A stretch of DNA of 64,000 bases, taken from positions 186,001-250,000 of the forward strand of contig NZ_PGDQ01000006.1 in NCBI RefSeq assembly GCF_003073135.1, given 5' to 3'. How positions within the stretch are numbered: position 1 is the stretch's first letter; each line of letters opens with the position of its first letter. Shown piece by piece: positions 50,095-56,995 of this stretch. A program made the position numbers and the translations under genes. The stretch comes from Euzebya rosea (lineage in GTDB: Bacteria > Actinomycetota > Nitriliruptoria > Euzebyales > Euzebyaceae). Below the pieces are notes generated by a model. It was given only the letters and a program-made list of their open reading frames with translations, had not been told where the DNA came from and did not search any database.

Positions 50095-51300
50095 ATGCGT
50101 GAAGCCGTGATCGTCGACGTCGTCCGGACCCCCATCGGGAAGGGCAAGCCCGGGGGTGCCCTGTCCGGTTGGCATCCCGTCGACCTGCTGGCCGAGGTCC
50201 TGTCCGGCCTCGTCGAGCGCACCGGCATCGACCCGGGCATCGTCGACGACGTCATCACCGGCTGCGTCTCGCAGTCCGGCGAGCAGTCCTTCAACGTCGG
50301 CCGCAACGCCGTCCTCGGCGCCGGCTTCCCCGAGCACGTGCCCGCCACCTCCATCGACCGCCAGTGCGGCTCCTCCCAGCAGGCCCTGCACTTCGCCGCC
50401 CAGGGTGTGCAGTCCGGCGCCTACGACGTCGCCATCGCCTGCGGCGTCGAGGTCATGTCCCGCGTGCCGATGTTCTCCTCCGCGCAGGGCAAGGACTCCT
50501 TCGGCACCAAGGTCGCCGACCGGTACGCCGAGCGCGGCGGGCTGGTCAACCAGGGGATCAGCGCGGAGATGATCGCCGCCAAGTGGGGGCTGACGCGCGC
50601 CGACCTCGACGAGCTCGCGACGGAGTCCCACCGCCGGGCCGACGAGGCGACCAAGGACGGCCGCTTCGAGAACGAGCTGCTGCAGGTGGCCGTCAACCGC
50701 GGTGACGGGCCGACCGGTGAGAAGATGACCGCCGACGAGGGCATCAGGCCCGGCACCAGCCCCGAGTCGCTGGCCGCCCTGAAGCCCGCCTTCCACAGCG
50801 AGGAGCTGGCCGAGGCCTACCCCGACCTCAACTGGGTCGTGCACGCCGGTGGGGCCTCCCAGATCTCCGACGGTGCCGCCGCCGTGCTGGTGATGTCGCG
50901 CGAGAAGGCCGACGAGCTGGGCCTGACCCCGCGCGCCGCTGTCCGCCACGTCGCCGTCGTCGGCGACGACCCCGTGATGATGCTCACGGGCGTCATCCCC
51001 GCCACACAGAAGGTGCTCGAGCGGGCGGGCATGACCATCGACGACATCGACGCGTTCGAGGTCAACGAGGCGTTCGCCCCCGTCGTGCTGGCCTGGCAGG
51101 CCGAGACCGGCGCCGACATGTCGAAGGTCAACATCAACGGCGGCGCCATGGCCAACGGCCACCCGCTGGGCGCGTCCGGTGCCAAGCTGATGACCACCCT
51201 GGTCAACGTGCTGGAGCAGACCGGCGGCCGCTTCGGCCTGCAGACCATGTGCGAGGGTGGCGGCATGGCCAACGCCACGATCATCGAACGGCTGGGCTAG
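50095..51300 (+). CDS. Acetyl-CoA acyltransferase (thiolase)
   Basis: This 401-residue degradative thiolase catalyses the CoA-dependent cleavage of 3-ketoacyl-CoA. The nucleophilic Cys91 is in DRQCGSSQQALHFA, His356 in ANGHPLGASGAKL and the second Cys386 in TMCEGGGMANATI. Length and the NEAFAPV motif are typical. AGGAG at 50084 precedes the ATG. It follows operator F and is 74 nt upstream of a second acyl-CoA synthetase, forming a short rightward unit. The family includes steroid side-chain thiolases such as FadA5, but specificity cannot be read from the sequence. Confidence 0.92.
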   Translation: MREAVIVDVVRTPIGKGKPGGALSGWHPVDLLAEVLSGLVERTGIDPGIVDDVITGCVSQSGEQSFNVGRNAVLGAGFPEHVPATSIDRQCGSSQQALHFAAQGVQSGAYDVAIACGVEVMSRVPMFSSAQGKDSFGTKVADRYAERGGLVNQGISAEMIAAKWGLTRADLDELATESHRRADEATKDGRFENELLQVAVNRGDGPTGEKMTADEGIRPGTSPESLAALKPAFHSEELAEAYPDLNWVVHAGGASQISDGAAAVLVMSREKADELGLTPRAAVRHVAVVGDDPVMMLTGVIPATQKVLERAGMTIDDIDAFEVNEAFAPVVLAWQAETGADMSKVNINGGAMANGHPLGASGAKLMTTLVNVLEQTGGRFGLQTMCEGGGMANATIIERLG

Positions 51301-51374
51301 GCCGTCACCGGACAGCAGGGCGGCTGTCGACCGGCAGCCGCCGCGGGGGGAACCACGAGACGAGAGGGCCTGAC

Positions 51375-53018
51375 GTGGAGTACCGCGAGGTGTGCACCGG
51401 CGGCGACCTGATCATCAGGGGCGCCGCCCTCGATCCCGATCGGACGGCGATCGCCTTCCCCGACGACCGCCGGACCTACCAGCAGCTGCTGGACCGGGCG
51501 GTCGCCGCCGCCCGATCGCTGCACGGCCTGGGCGTGCGGGCCGGCGACCGGGTGGGCGTGCTGATGCCCAACTCCCTTGAGTACGTGGAGGTGTGGTTCG
51601 GCACCCTGCTGCTCGGGGCGGTCCTGGTCCCCATCAACAGCCGCTTCCGGTCCCGTGAGCTGCGCCACGTCGTGCCCGACGCCAACGTTGCCGTCCTCGT
51701 GGTGGCCGACGAACCCGACGTCATCGCCTTCACCGAGCGGGTCACCCACGCCTTCCCCGCCCTCGCCGAGCAGGCCGGCGCCGCCGACGGCGCGCCGCTG
51801 TCCCTGGAGCAGGCGCCCGACCTGCGGCACGTCGTCGACCTCACCTCCACCGGCGCCACCGGATTCCTGCCGGCCAAGCGCTTCGAGGCCGCCGGCACCG
51901 ACGTGGCCGAGGCCACCGTCGAGCACGAGGCCGCGCGCGTGGCGCTGCGCGATCCGGCCACGATCTTCTACACCTCCGGGACCACGTCGCTGCCCAAGGG
52001 GTGTGTCCTCAGCCACGAGGCGATGGTCCGCCAGGGGCAGGAGACCGCCGCCCGGATGGACTTCCGCGCCGGTGACGTGCTGTTCAGCCCGCTCCCGATG
52101 TTCCACAGCGCCTGCTCCCAGCCGCTGTTCGCGATGCTCTGGGCGGTCGGCACCTACTGCAACATGCAGGCCTTCGACGCCGCGACGGGCCTGCGGATGA
52201 TCGCCGAGGAGCAGGCGACGGTGCTCTACACCGCGTTCCCGCCGATCACCGACGGGCTGGTGGACCATCCCGACTTCGATCCCGAGCCGTTCCGGCGGGT
52301 CCGCAGCGTGTTCACCGTCGCGCCGCCGACCCAGCTCCGCGAGCTGGAGGGCAAGCTGCCGGGGACCAAGGTAGTGACCGCGTTCGGCATGACCGAGGTG
52401 GCCGGCTCCATCGCCATGGCCGACCCCCGCGACCCGATGGAACGACGCATGCGGCCCGGCCGTCCGCTGCGCGGTGCCGAGGTCGAGATCCGGACCATCG
52501 GCGACAACCGTCCGGCCGCCCCGGGGGTTGAGGGCGAGATCGTCTGCCGCGGCACGACGCTGTTCTCGCACTACCACGGCCTGGAGGAGAAGACCGCCGA
52601 GGTCATGGACGACGAGGGCTGGTTCCACACCGGCGACCTCGGCGTCATCACCGAGGACGGGCTGCTGGAGTTCCACGGCCGGCTCAAGGACATGCTCAAG
52701 ATCGGCGGCGAGAACGTCGCGGCCATCGAGATCGAGTCCCACCTGATCGCCCACCCCGACGTGCTGATGGCGGCGGTCGTGGGGCTGCCCGACGACCGGC
52801 TGGGCGAGGTCGCAGTGGCCTACCTCGAGGTCCGACCGGGCGCTGCGCTGGCCGAGTCCGACATCATCGACTGGTGCCGGGACGAGATCGCCAGCTTCAA
52901 GATCCCCCGGCACGTCGCCTTCGTCGACGAGTGGCCCATGTCGGCCACGAAGATCCGCAAGGTCGACCTGCGCGACCGAGCCGCCGAGGACTTCGCCGAC
53001 CAGCCGCCGCTGTACTGA
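51375..53018 (+). CDS. Acyl-CoA synthetase (AMP-forming) 2
   Basis: This 547-residue ANL ligase has the core motif TIFYTSGTTSLPKGCVLSH, then PLPMFHSA, VVTAFGMTEVAGS (A5), EGWFHTGDLGVITEDGLLEF (A7), KDMLKIGGENVAAIEIE (A8) and a C-terminal SATKIRKVDLRD segment that supplies the catalytic Lys. Starting at GTG 51375 gives the usual N-terminus; the longer frame from 51249 overlaps the thiolase. It probably activates an acid substrate or an intermediate of the same pathway. Its stop codon lies inside the first copy of a five-copy 19-bp repeat. Confidence 0.92.
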   Translation: MEYREVCTGGDLIIRGAALDPDRTAIAFPDDRRTYQQLLDRAVAAARSLHGLGVRAGDRVGVLMPNSLEYVEVWFGTLLLGAVLVPINSRFRSRELRHVVPDANVAVLVVADEPDVIAFTERVTHAFPALAEQAGAADGAPLSLEQAPDLRHVVDLTSTGATGFLPAKRFEAAGTDVAEATVEHEAARVALRDPATIFYTSGTTSLPKGCVLSHEAMVRQGQETAARMDFRAGDVLFSPLPMFHSACSQPLFAMLWAVGTYCNMQAFDAATGLRMIAEEQATVLYTAFPPITDGLVDHPDFDPEPFRRVRSVFTVAPPTQLRELEGKLPGTKVVTAFGMTEVAGSIAMADPRDPMERRMRPGRPLRGAEVEIRTIGDNRPAAPGVEGEIVCRGTTLFSHYHGLEEKTAEVMDDEGWFHTGDLGVITEDGLLEFHGRLKDMLKIGGENVAAIEIESHLIAHPDVLMAAVVGLPDDRLGEVAVAYLEVRPGAALAESDIIDWCRDEIASFKIPRHVAFVDEWPMSATKIRKVDLRDRAAEDFADQPPLY

Positions 53019-53106
53019 CAGCGGTCGTCCGTACTGACAGCGGTCGTCCGTACTGACAGCGGTCGTCCGTACTGACAGCAGTCGTCCGTACTGACAGTGG
53101 TCGCCG
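53012..53106. repeat. Five tandem copies of a 19-bp unit
   Basis: The unit GTACTGACAGCGGTCGTCC is repeated from 53012. Copies 1-3 are identical, copy 4 has one change (CAG for CGG) and copy 5 is more diverged. The first copy supplies the TGA stop of the acyl-CoA synthetase gene. There are no spacers, so it is not a CRISPR array. It ends 32 bp before the -35 box of the next promoter. Confidence 0.9.
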
Positions 53107-53137
53107 GCGTCGTCCCGGCGTCGGTACGGATCGTCGC

Positions 53138-53167
53138 TTGACCGGGTGGCCGCGCACGCTCTAGAGT
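53138..53167 (+). promoter_or_regulatory. Promoter of the dienoyl-CoA-reductase-like SDR operon
   Basis: TTGACC (53138-53143), an 18-bp spacer and TAGAGT (53162-53167) make a fair sigma-70-type promoter. Operator D begins 4 bp downstream of the -10 box and would cover the transcription start. Confidence 0.5.
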
Positions 53168-53170
53168 CAC

Positions 53171-53188
53171 TTACCAAACAGTCGGTAG
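53171..53188. promoter_or_regulatory. Operator D upstream of the SDR/FrhB operon
   Basis: TTACC-AAACAGTC-GGTAG has the half-sites and spacing of operator C. Its first 14 bases are identical to operator B read on the other strand. The SDR start is 36 bp downstream. Confidence 0.72.
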
Positions 53189-53223
53189 AATCCGACGTTC
53201 GTCCGTCCCGAGGTGCTGAGCCA

Positions 53224-54036
53224 ATGTCGTCGTCCGCCTACTTCCAGGGCCCCTGGGCCCCTGCCGCCGATCGCGCGCTCGTCACCGGCGGCAGCTCGGG
53301 CATCGGACGCGACATCGCGCTGATGCTGGCGGGGGCGGGGGTCGAGGTGTACGTCGTCGGCCGTCGGATGGAGAAGCTGCAGGCCGTGGTCGAGGAGGCC
53401 GAGGGGTCCGTCACCCCGCTGGCCGCTGACATCCGTGACGCCGATGCCGTCGACGCCGCCTTCACCGCCGCGGAGGAGGCGGGCGGTCCGGTGCCGCTGC
53501 TGGTCAACGCCGCCAGCGGGGCCTTCCTCGCCGCCGCCGAGGACATCAGCCCGGGCGGGTTCGCCGCCGTCGTCGGCTCCAGCCTGAACGGCCCCTTCCA
53601 CGTGCTGCGCCGCTGGGCCCAGCCGCTGCTGGCCGCCGGGACCGCCGGCGCCGCGATGATGGTCTCCAGCGCCCTGGCCGAACGCGAGGTCCCCGGTGCC
53701 GCACACTCGAGCGCCGCCAAGGCGGGCCTCGAAGCGCTGATCCGCTCCCTCGCCGTGGAGTGGGGGCCCCGCGGCCTGCGCATCAACTCCCTCGCCCCGG
53801 GGGCGTTCTCCACCGAGGGCGCGGACGCCGGCATGTGGAGCTTCGGGCCGGTCCACGACGCGGCGCTCGGCAACATCCCCCTCGGCCGGTTCGGCGCGTC
53901 CGACGAGCTGCTCGGCCCCGCCGCGTTCCTGCTCAGCCGCGCGGCCGGATACGTGACCGGCGCAACCGTCGTGGTAGACGGAGGCTGGCATCTTTCTCCC
54001 CACCCCTTCGGGTCGGTCTTCCCGACCCGTGGCTGA
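53224..54036 (+). CDS. Short-chain dehydrogenase of the 2,4-dienoyl-CoA reductase type
   Basis: This 270-residue SDR has the cofactor motif RALVTGGSSGIGRDIALML and NAASGAFLA. The usual active-site Tyr-x3-Lys is replaced by the series AHSSAAKAGLEALIRSL, and the next segment is AVEWGPRGLRINSLAPGAFS. Loss of the Tyr at that position together with the EWGP-x-G-x-R-x-NSLAPG block is characteristic of peroxisomal/mitochondrial-type 2,4-dienoyl-CoA reductases, which use NADPH. It is the first gene of a three-gene unit with the FrhB-like protein (20-nt gap) and another SDR. I infer reduction of a conjugated dienoyl-CoA. Confidence 0.82.
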   Translation: MSSSAYFQGPWAPAADRALVTGGSSGIGRDIALMLAGAGVEVYVVGRRMEKLQAVVEEAEGSVTPLAADIRDADAVDAAFTAAEEAGGPVPLLVNAASGAFLAAAEDISPGGFAAVVGSSLNGPFHVLRRWAQPLLAAGTAGAAMMVSSALAEREVPGAAHSSAAKAGLEALIRSLAVEWGPRGLRINSLAPGAFSTEGADAGMWSFGPVHDAALGNIPLGRFGASDELLGPAAFLLSRAAGYVTGATVVVDGGWHLSPHPFGSVFPTRG

Positions 54037-54056
54037 TCGACGACCGGAGACTTCTC

Positions 54057-55178
54057 ATGGGTGACGTGCACTGGCGAGAGCTGTACCGCGAGGTGGTGGA
54101 ACCCGGGCTGTGCACCGGCTGCGCCGCCTGCGTGATGGTCTGCCCCCGCGACGTACTGGGCTACACCGACGAGTACTGGCCGGTCCAGATCGGTGAGGGG
54201 ATGGACAAGGACCAGTGCGTCATCGGTGACCGCGGGTGTGACATCTGCACCCGGGCGTGTCCCCGGTTCCGCAACTGGGAGACCGACATCGACGAGGTGC
54301 TGTTCGGCCAGCCGCGCGAGCCCGACCAGGTCTATGGCCACGTGCGCTCGATCCTGCTGACCCGTGCGACCGACAAGGCCGTGCACGAGCAGGGCCAGGA
54401 CGGCGGGCTGGTGTCCACCCTCCTCATCTGGGGACTGGAGAACGAGATGATCGACGGCGCGCTGACGTCGGCGATCACCGAGACGCGCGGGCCGTTCGAC
54501 TCCGAGCCCGCCCTCGTGACCGACCGCGAGGGGGTGCTGGCCACCGCCGGGTCGCGCTACACCTACTCCGCCAACCCGCTGGCGATGAAGCAGGCCGACG
54601 AGCAGAAGCTCAAGCAGATCGCGCTGGTCGGCATGTCCTGCCAGGCGTCGATCAACGGCACCGTCGAGACCTACGGGGTCAACAAGTACAAGCGCAAGAT
54701 CGCCCTGACGATCGGCCTGCTGTGCTCCAAGACCTTCACCTACGAGGGGCAGAAGCTGGTCCTCGCCAACCACGACATCGACATCAACGACGTCGTGAAG
54801 GTCAACATCAAGGGCCGCTACATGGTGTGGCTGCGTGATGGCTCCTACCACGAGCTGCCGCTGAAGGAGTTCCACCCCTACACCCGCGAGGGCTGCAAGA
54901 AGTGCCCGGACTTCGCGGCCGAGCACGCCGACATCTCCACCGGCGGGATCGGCGCGGACGACAACTGGACGCTGACGCTGATCCGGACCGCCCGTGGTGA
55001 GGAGTGGATGAAGGGTGTCATCGACGCCGGCCTGATCGAGGCCCGCCCCGGCGAGGAGGACCCGGTCGCCATGAACCTGCTGACCAAGCTGTCGACGGTG
55101 TCCCGCAAGCGCTGGCCCATGGACGACCTGGTGGGCGACGCCCGCCGTCCCGGCCTGCTGCCGATCGTCTCGACGTGA
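54057..55178 (+). CDS. FrhB-like (coenzyme F420 hydrogenase/dehydrogenase beta family) Fe-S flavoprotein
   Basis: This 373-residue protein has an N-terminal ferredoxin-like pair of motifs, CTGCAACVMVCP (near residue 19) and CDICTRACP (near 62). An FrhB core follows with EQGQDGGLVSTLLIWGLE, ALVGMSCQASI, IGLLCSKTFTYEG and YTREGCKKCPDFAAEHADIS, then GIGADDNWTLTLIRT. The family couples F420H2 or ferredoxin to substrates; relatives include F420 hydrogenase beta subunits and the plant 7-hydroxymethyl chlorophyll reductase. Here it sits between two SDR genes, so it probably performs or powers a reduction in the pathway. Its TGA overlaps the next GTG. Confidence 0.88.
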   Translation: MGDVHWRELYREVVEPGLCTGCAACVMVCPRDVLGYTDEYWPVQIGEGMDKDQCVIGDRGCDICTRACPRFRNWETDIDEVLFGQPREPDQVYGHVRSILLTRATDKAVHEQGQDGGLVSTLLIWGLENEMIDGALTSAITETRGPFDSEPALVTDREGVLATAGSRYTYSANPLAMKQADEQKLKQIALVGMSCQASINGTVETYGVNKYKRKIALTIGLLCSKTFTYEGQKLVLANHDIDINDVVKVNIKGRYMVWLRDGSYHELPLKEFHPYTREGCKKCPDFAAEHADISTGGIGADDNWTLTLIRTARGEEWMKGVIDAGLIEARPGEEDPVAMNLLTKLSTVSRKRWPMDDLVGDARRPGLLPIVST

Positions 55179-55960
55179 GCGAGGGGTTGTCCGTGCCCGG
55201 CGGGCTGTTCGACGTCGCCGGGCGGCACGTGCTGATCACCGGCGGCTCGCGGGGGATCGGCGAGATGATCGCCCGCGGGTTCCATGCGGCGGGCGCCACG
55301 GTGTACCTGACCGCACGCGGTGCGGATGCCTGCGCGGCGGTGGCCGACGACCTCGGGGAGCGAGCCGTCGCCCTGCCTGCCGACGTCTCGACGCCCGCGG
55401 GTGTGCGGGCGCTGGTGGACGAGCTGTCGACCCACACCGACCGGCTGGACGTCCTGGTCAACAACGCCGGCGCGACCTGGGGAGCCGACATCGAGGACTA
55501 CCCCGACGAGGCGTGGGACAAGGTGCTCGGCCTGAACCTGAAGGCGCCGTTCGCCCTGACCGTCGCCTGCCTGGACCTGCTGCGTGCGGCGGCGACCGCC
55601 GACCACCCCTCACGCGTGATCAACATCGGGTCCGTCGACGGCATGCGCGTGCCGATCTGGGAGTCCTACGCCTACTCCGCCTCCAAGGCCGGCGTGCACC
55701 AGCTGACCCGCGTCGTCGGCGCCCGCCTGGCCCGCGAGCACATCACCGTCAACGCCATCGCCCCCGGCCTCTTCCCCTCGAAGATGACCGCCTTCGCGCT
55801 GGAGGCCGACGAGGAGGGGCTGGAGGAGTCCGTGCCGCTGGGCCGCATCGGCCGCCCCGACGACGCCGCCGGCGCCGCCATCTTCCTGTCCTCTCGCGCC
55901 GCCTCCTGGATCACCGGCGCCATCCTCCCCGTCGACGGCGGCATGGTCACCCTCCAGTAG
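55175..55960 (+). CDS. Short-chain dehydrogenase/reductase (third gene of the D operon)
   Basis: This 261-residue classical SDR has the cofactor motif HVLITGGSRGIGEMIARGF, NNAGATWGA, the Ser of INIGSVDG, and the Tyr and Lys of ESYAYSASKAGVHQLTR, ending GAILPVDGGMVTL. It would oxidise or reduce a hydroxyl/keto group with NAD(P). GTG 55175 overlaps the FrhB stop (GTGA), which fixes the start and implies translational coupling. The sequence resembles gluconate 5-dehydrogenase and FabG-like SDRs. As the last gene of the unit it may reduce or oxidise the 3-hydroxyacyl-CoA-type intermediate. Confidence 0.88.
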   Translation: MSEGLSVPGGLFDVAGRHVLITGGSRGIGEMIARGFHAAGATVYLTARGADACAAVADDLGERAVALPADVSTPAGVRALVDELSTHTDRLDVLVNNAGATWGADIEDYPDEAWDKVLGLNLKAPFALTVACLDLLRAAATADHPSRVINIGSVDGMRVPIWESYAYSASKAGVHQLTRVVGARLAREHITVNAIAPGLFPSKMTAFALEADEEGLEESVPLGRIGRPDDAAGAAIFLSSRAASWITGAILPVDGGMVTLQ

Positions 55961-56051
55961 CCCCGCCGAACCGGCAGCTGGACCCTGGCCGGGGCGGGCA
56001 GCTCGGCCCCGCCGAACCGGCAGCTGGGCCCTGGCCGGGCCGGCAGCTCGG
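55961..56051. repeat. Two-copy direct repeat of about 46 bp
   Basis: Starting right after the SDR stop, CCCCGCCGAACCGGCAGCTG begins both copies (55961 and 56007), and both end CAGCTCGG; lengths are 46 and 45 bp. The unit contains the CAGCTG palindrome and could form a GC-rich hairpin (CCGGCAGCTG with CTGGCCGG). A role in transcription termination is possible. Confidence 0.75.
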
Positions 56052-56166
56052 CCCTGACGGATCTTGACCCAAGTGAAGGGGGAGCGGAGGGGACCTGGGT
56101 ACCAATCCGTCAGCGCGGGGACCCGTCCGACGGGTTCGCCGCATCGAGGTGGGTCAACATCCGTCA

Positions 56167-56274
56167 CAGGGTGGGGATGAATCCGTCAGGGGGACGCGGG
56201 CCCAGGGTGGGGATGAATCCGTCAGGGGGACGCGGGCCCAGGGTGGGGATGAATCCGTCAGGGGGAGGTGGGCC
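56167..56274. repeat. Three tandem copies of a 36-bp unit
   Basis: The unit begins CAGGGTGGGGATGAATCCGT, continues CAGGGGGACG and ends CGGGCC. Copies 1 and 2 are identical; copy 3 differs near its end. Because 36 is a multiple of three, frames through it encode a repeated peptide, which I treat as incidental. Each copy carries one TGACGGAT complement. Confidence 0.9.
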
Positions 56275-56349
56275 GGGTCGGCCGGGGGGCGAACGCGGAC
56301 GCCCCGGCCGTCGGGGCCGGGGCGTCGTGGCGTCGGTCGTGACGCGGGG

Positions 56350-56952
56350 TCAGTCGGTGCGGCGGGAGAGGGCCGGGAGGGCGGCCATTGCCAGGGCGAT
56401 CTTGACGGCGTCACCGATCAGGAAGGGGTACACGCCACCGGTCCACGCGGCCTTGAGGGCGTCGCCCCACGCGAGGGTCTCGGCGGCCATGAAGTGCAGC
56501 CAGGTGGTCAGGTAGCCGGCGCCGAGGGCGTAGATGACCAGGTTCCCCAGCACCATCGCGGCCGCGACCATCGGGGCCGAGCGGTGCCAGCCACGCTGGG
56601 CCAGCGCACCGGTCGTGCCGGCGGCCAGGACGAAGCCCCACAGGTAGCCACCGGTCGGGCCGGCCAGCGTGGCGGCGCCTCCGGTCAGGCCAGCGAAGAC
56701 CGGCAGGCCCATCGCGCCCTCACCGAGGTAGGCCAGCACGGTGGCCATCGCCAGCTTCGGGCCGAGCACGAAGCCGAGCAGCAGCACCACGAGGGTCTGT
56801 GCGGTGATCGGCACCGGCCACATCGGCACCTGGAGCTGGGCCGAGATCGCCAGGGCAGCGCTGCCGACGGCGACGGCGACGACCTGGCGGGGCACGGTCG
56901 CCAGCAGCGCCGGGCGGGCGGCGGGCAGGATCGGAAGGTGGACAGTCGACAT
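56350..56952 (-). CDS. bioY: Biotin transporter BioY
   Basis: This 200-residue protein is the substrate-binding S component of an ECF-type biotin transporter, with six hydrophobic helices. Recognisable parts are AISAQLQVPMWPVPITAQTL (the family's VP-x-T-x-QT-like stretch), LGFVLGPKLAMATVLAYLGEGAMGLPVFAG, GGAATLAGPTGGYLWGFVLAA and NLVIYALGAGYL. Start at ATG 56952 with GAGGAG upstream. No bioM or bioN genes are adjacent, so it may use a shared energising module or act alone. The product supplies the cofactor of the acyl-CoA carboxylase 8-10 kb to the left. Confidence 0.9.
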   Translation of the reverse strand: MSTVHLPILPAARPALLATVPRQVVAVAVGSAALAISAQLQVPMWPVPITAQTLVVLLLGFVLGPKLAMATVLAYLGEGAMGLPVFAGLTGGAATLAGPTGGYLWGFVLAAGTTGALAQRGWHRSAPMVAAAMVLGNLVIYALGAGYLTTWLHFMAAETLAWGDALKAAWTGGVYPFLIGDAVKIALAMAALPALSRRTD

Positions 56953-56995
56953 GGGGGCTCCTCGGTCTTCGGGGTGGGTGAGAACGTAGCGAACG

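Larger units (their letters stand above)
55961..56349. other. Convergent intergenic region of direct repeats without a gene
   Basis: This 389-bp region lies between the SDR stop and the BioY stop (convergent). It carries a two-copy 46-bp repeat (55961-56051) and a three-copy 36-bp repeat (56167-56274), and the octamer TGACGGAT or its complement occurs six times (56055, 56105, 56159, 56181, 56217, 56253). The frames crossing it simply read the repeat unit and are not supported as genes. Confidence 0.75.

Noticed and set aside
53012-53106. CRISPR array at the 19-bp repeats
   Set aside because: The units are head to tail with no unique spacers, and no cas gene is nearby.
56167-56515. A small repeat-peptide gene reading through the 36-bp units
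   Set aside because: The frame stays open only because the unit is a multiple of three. There is no ribosome site and no conservation evidence, and it runs antisense into bioY.
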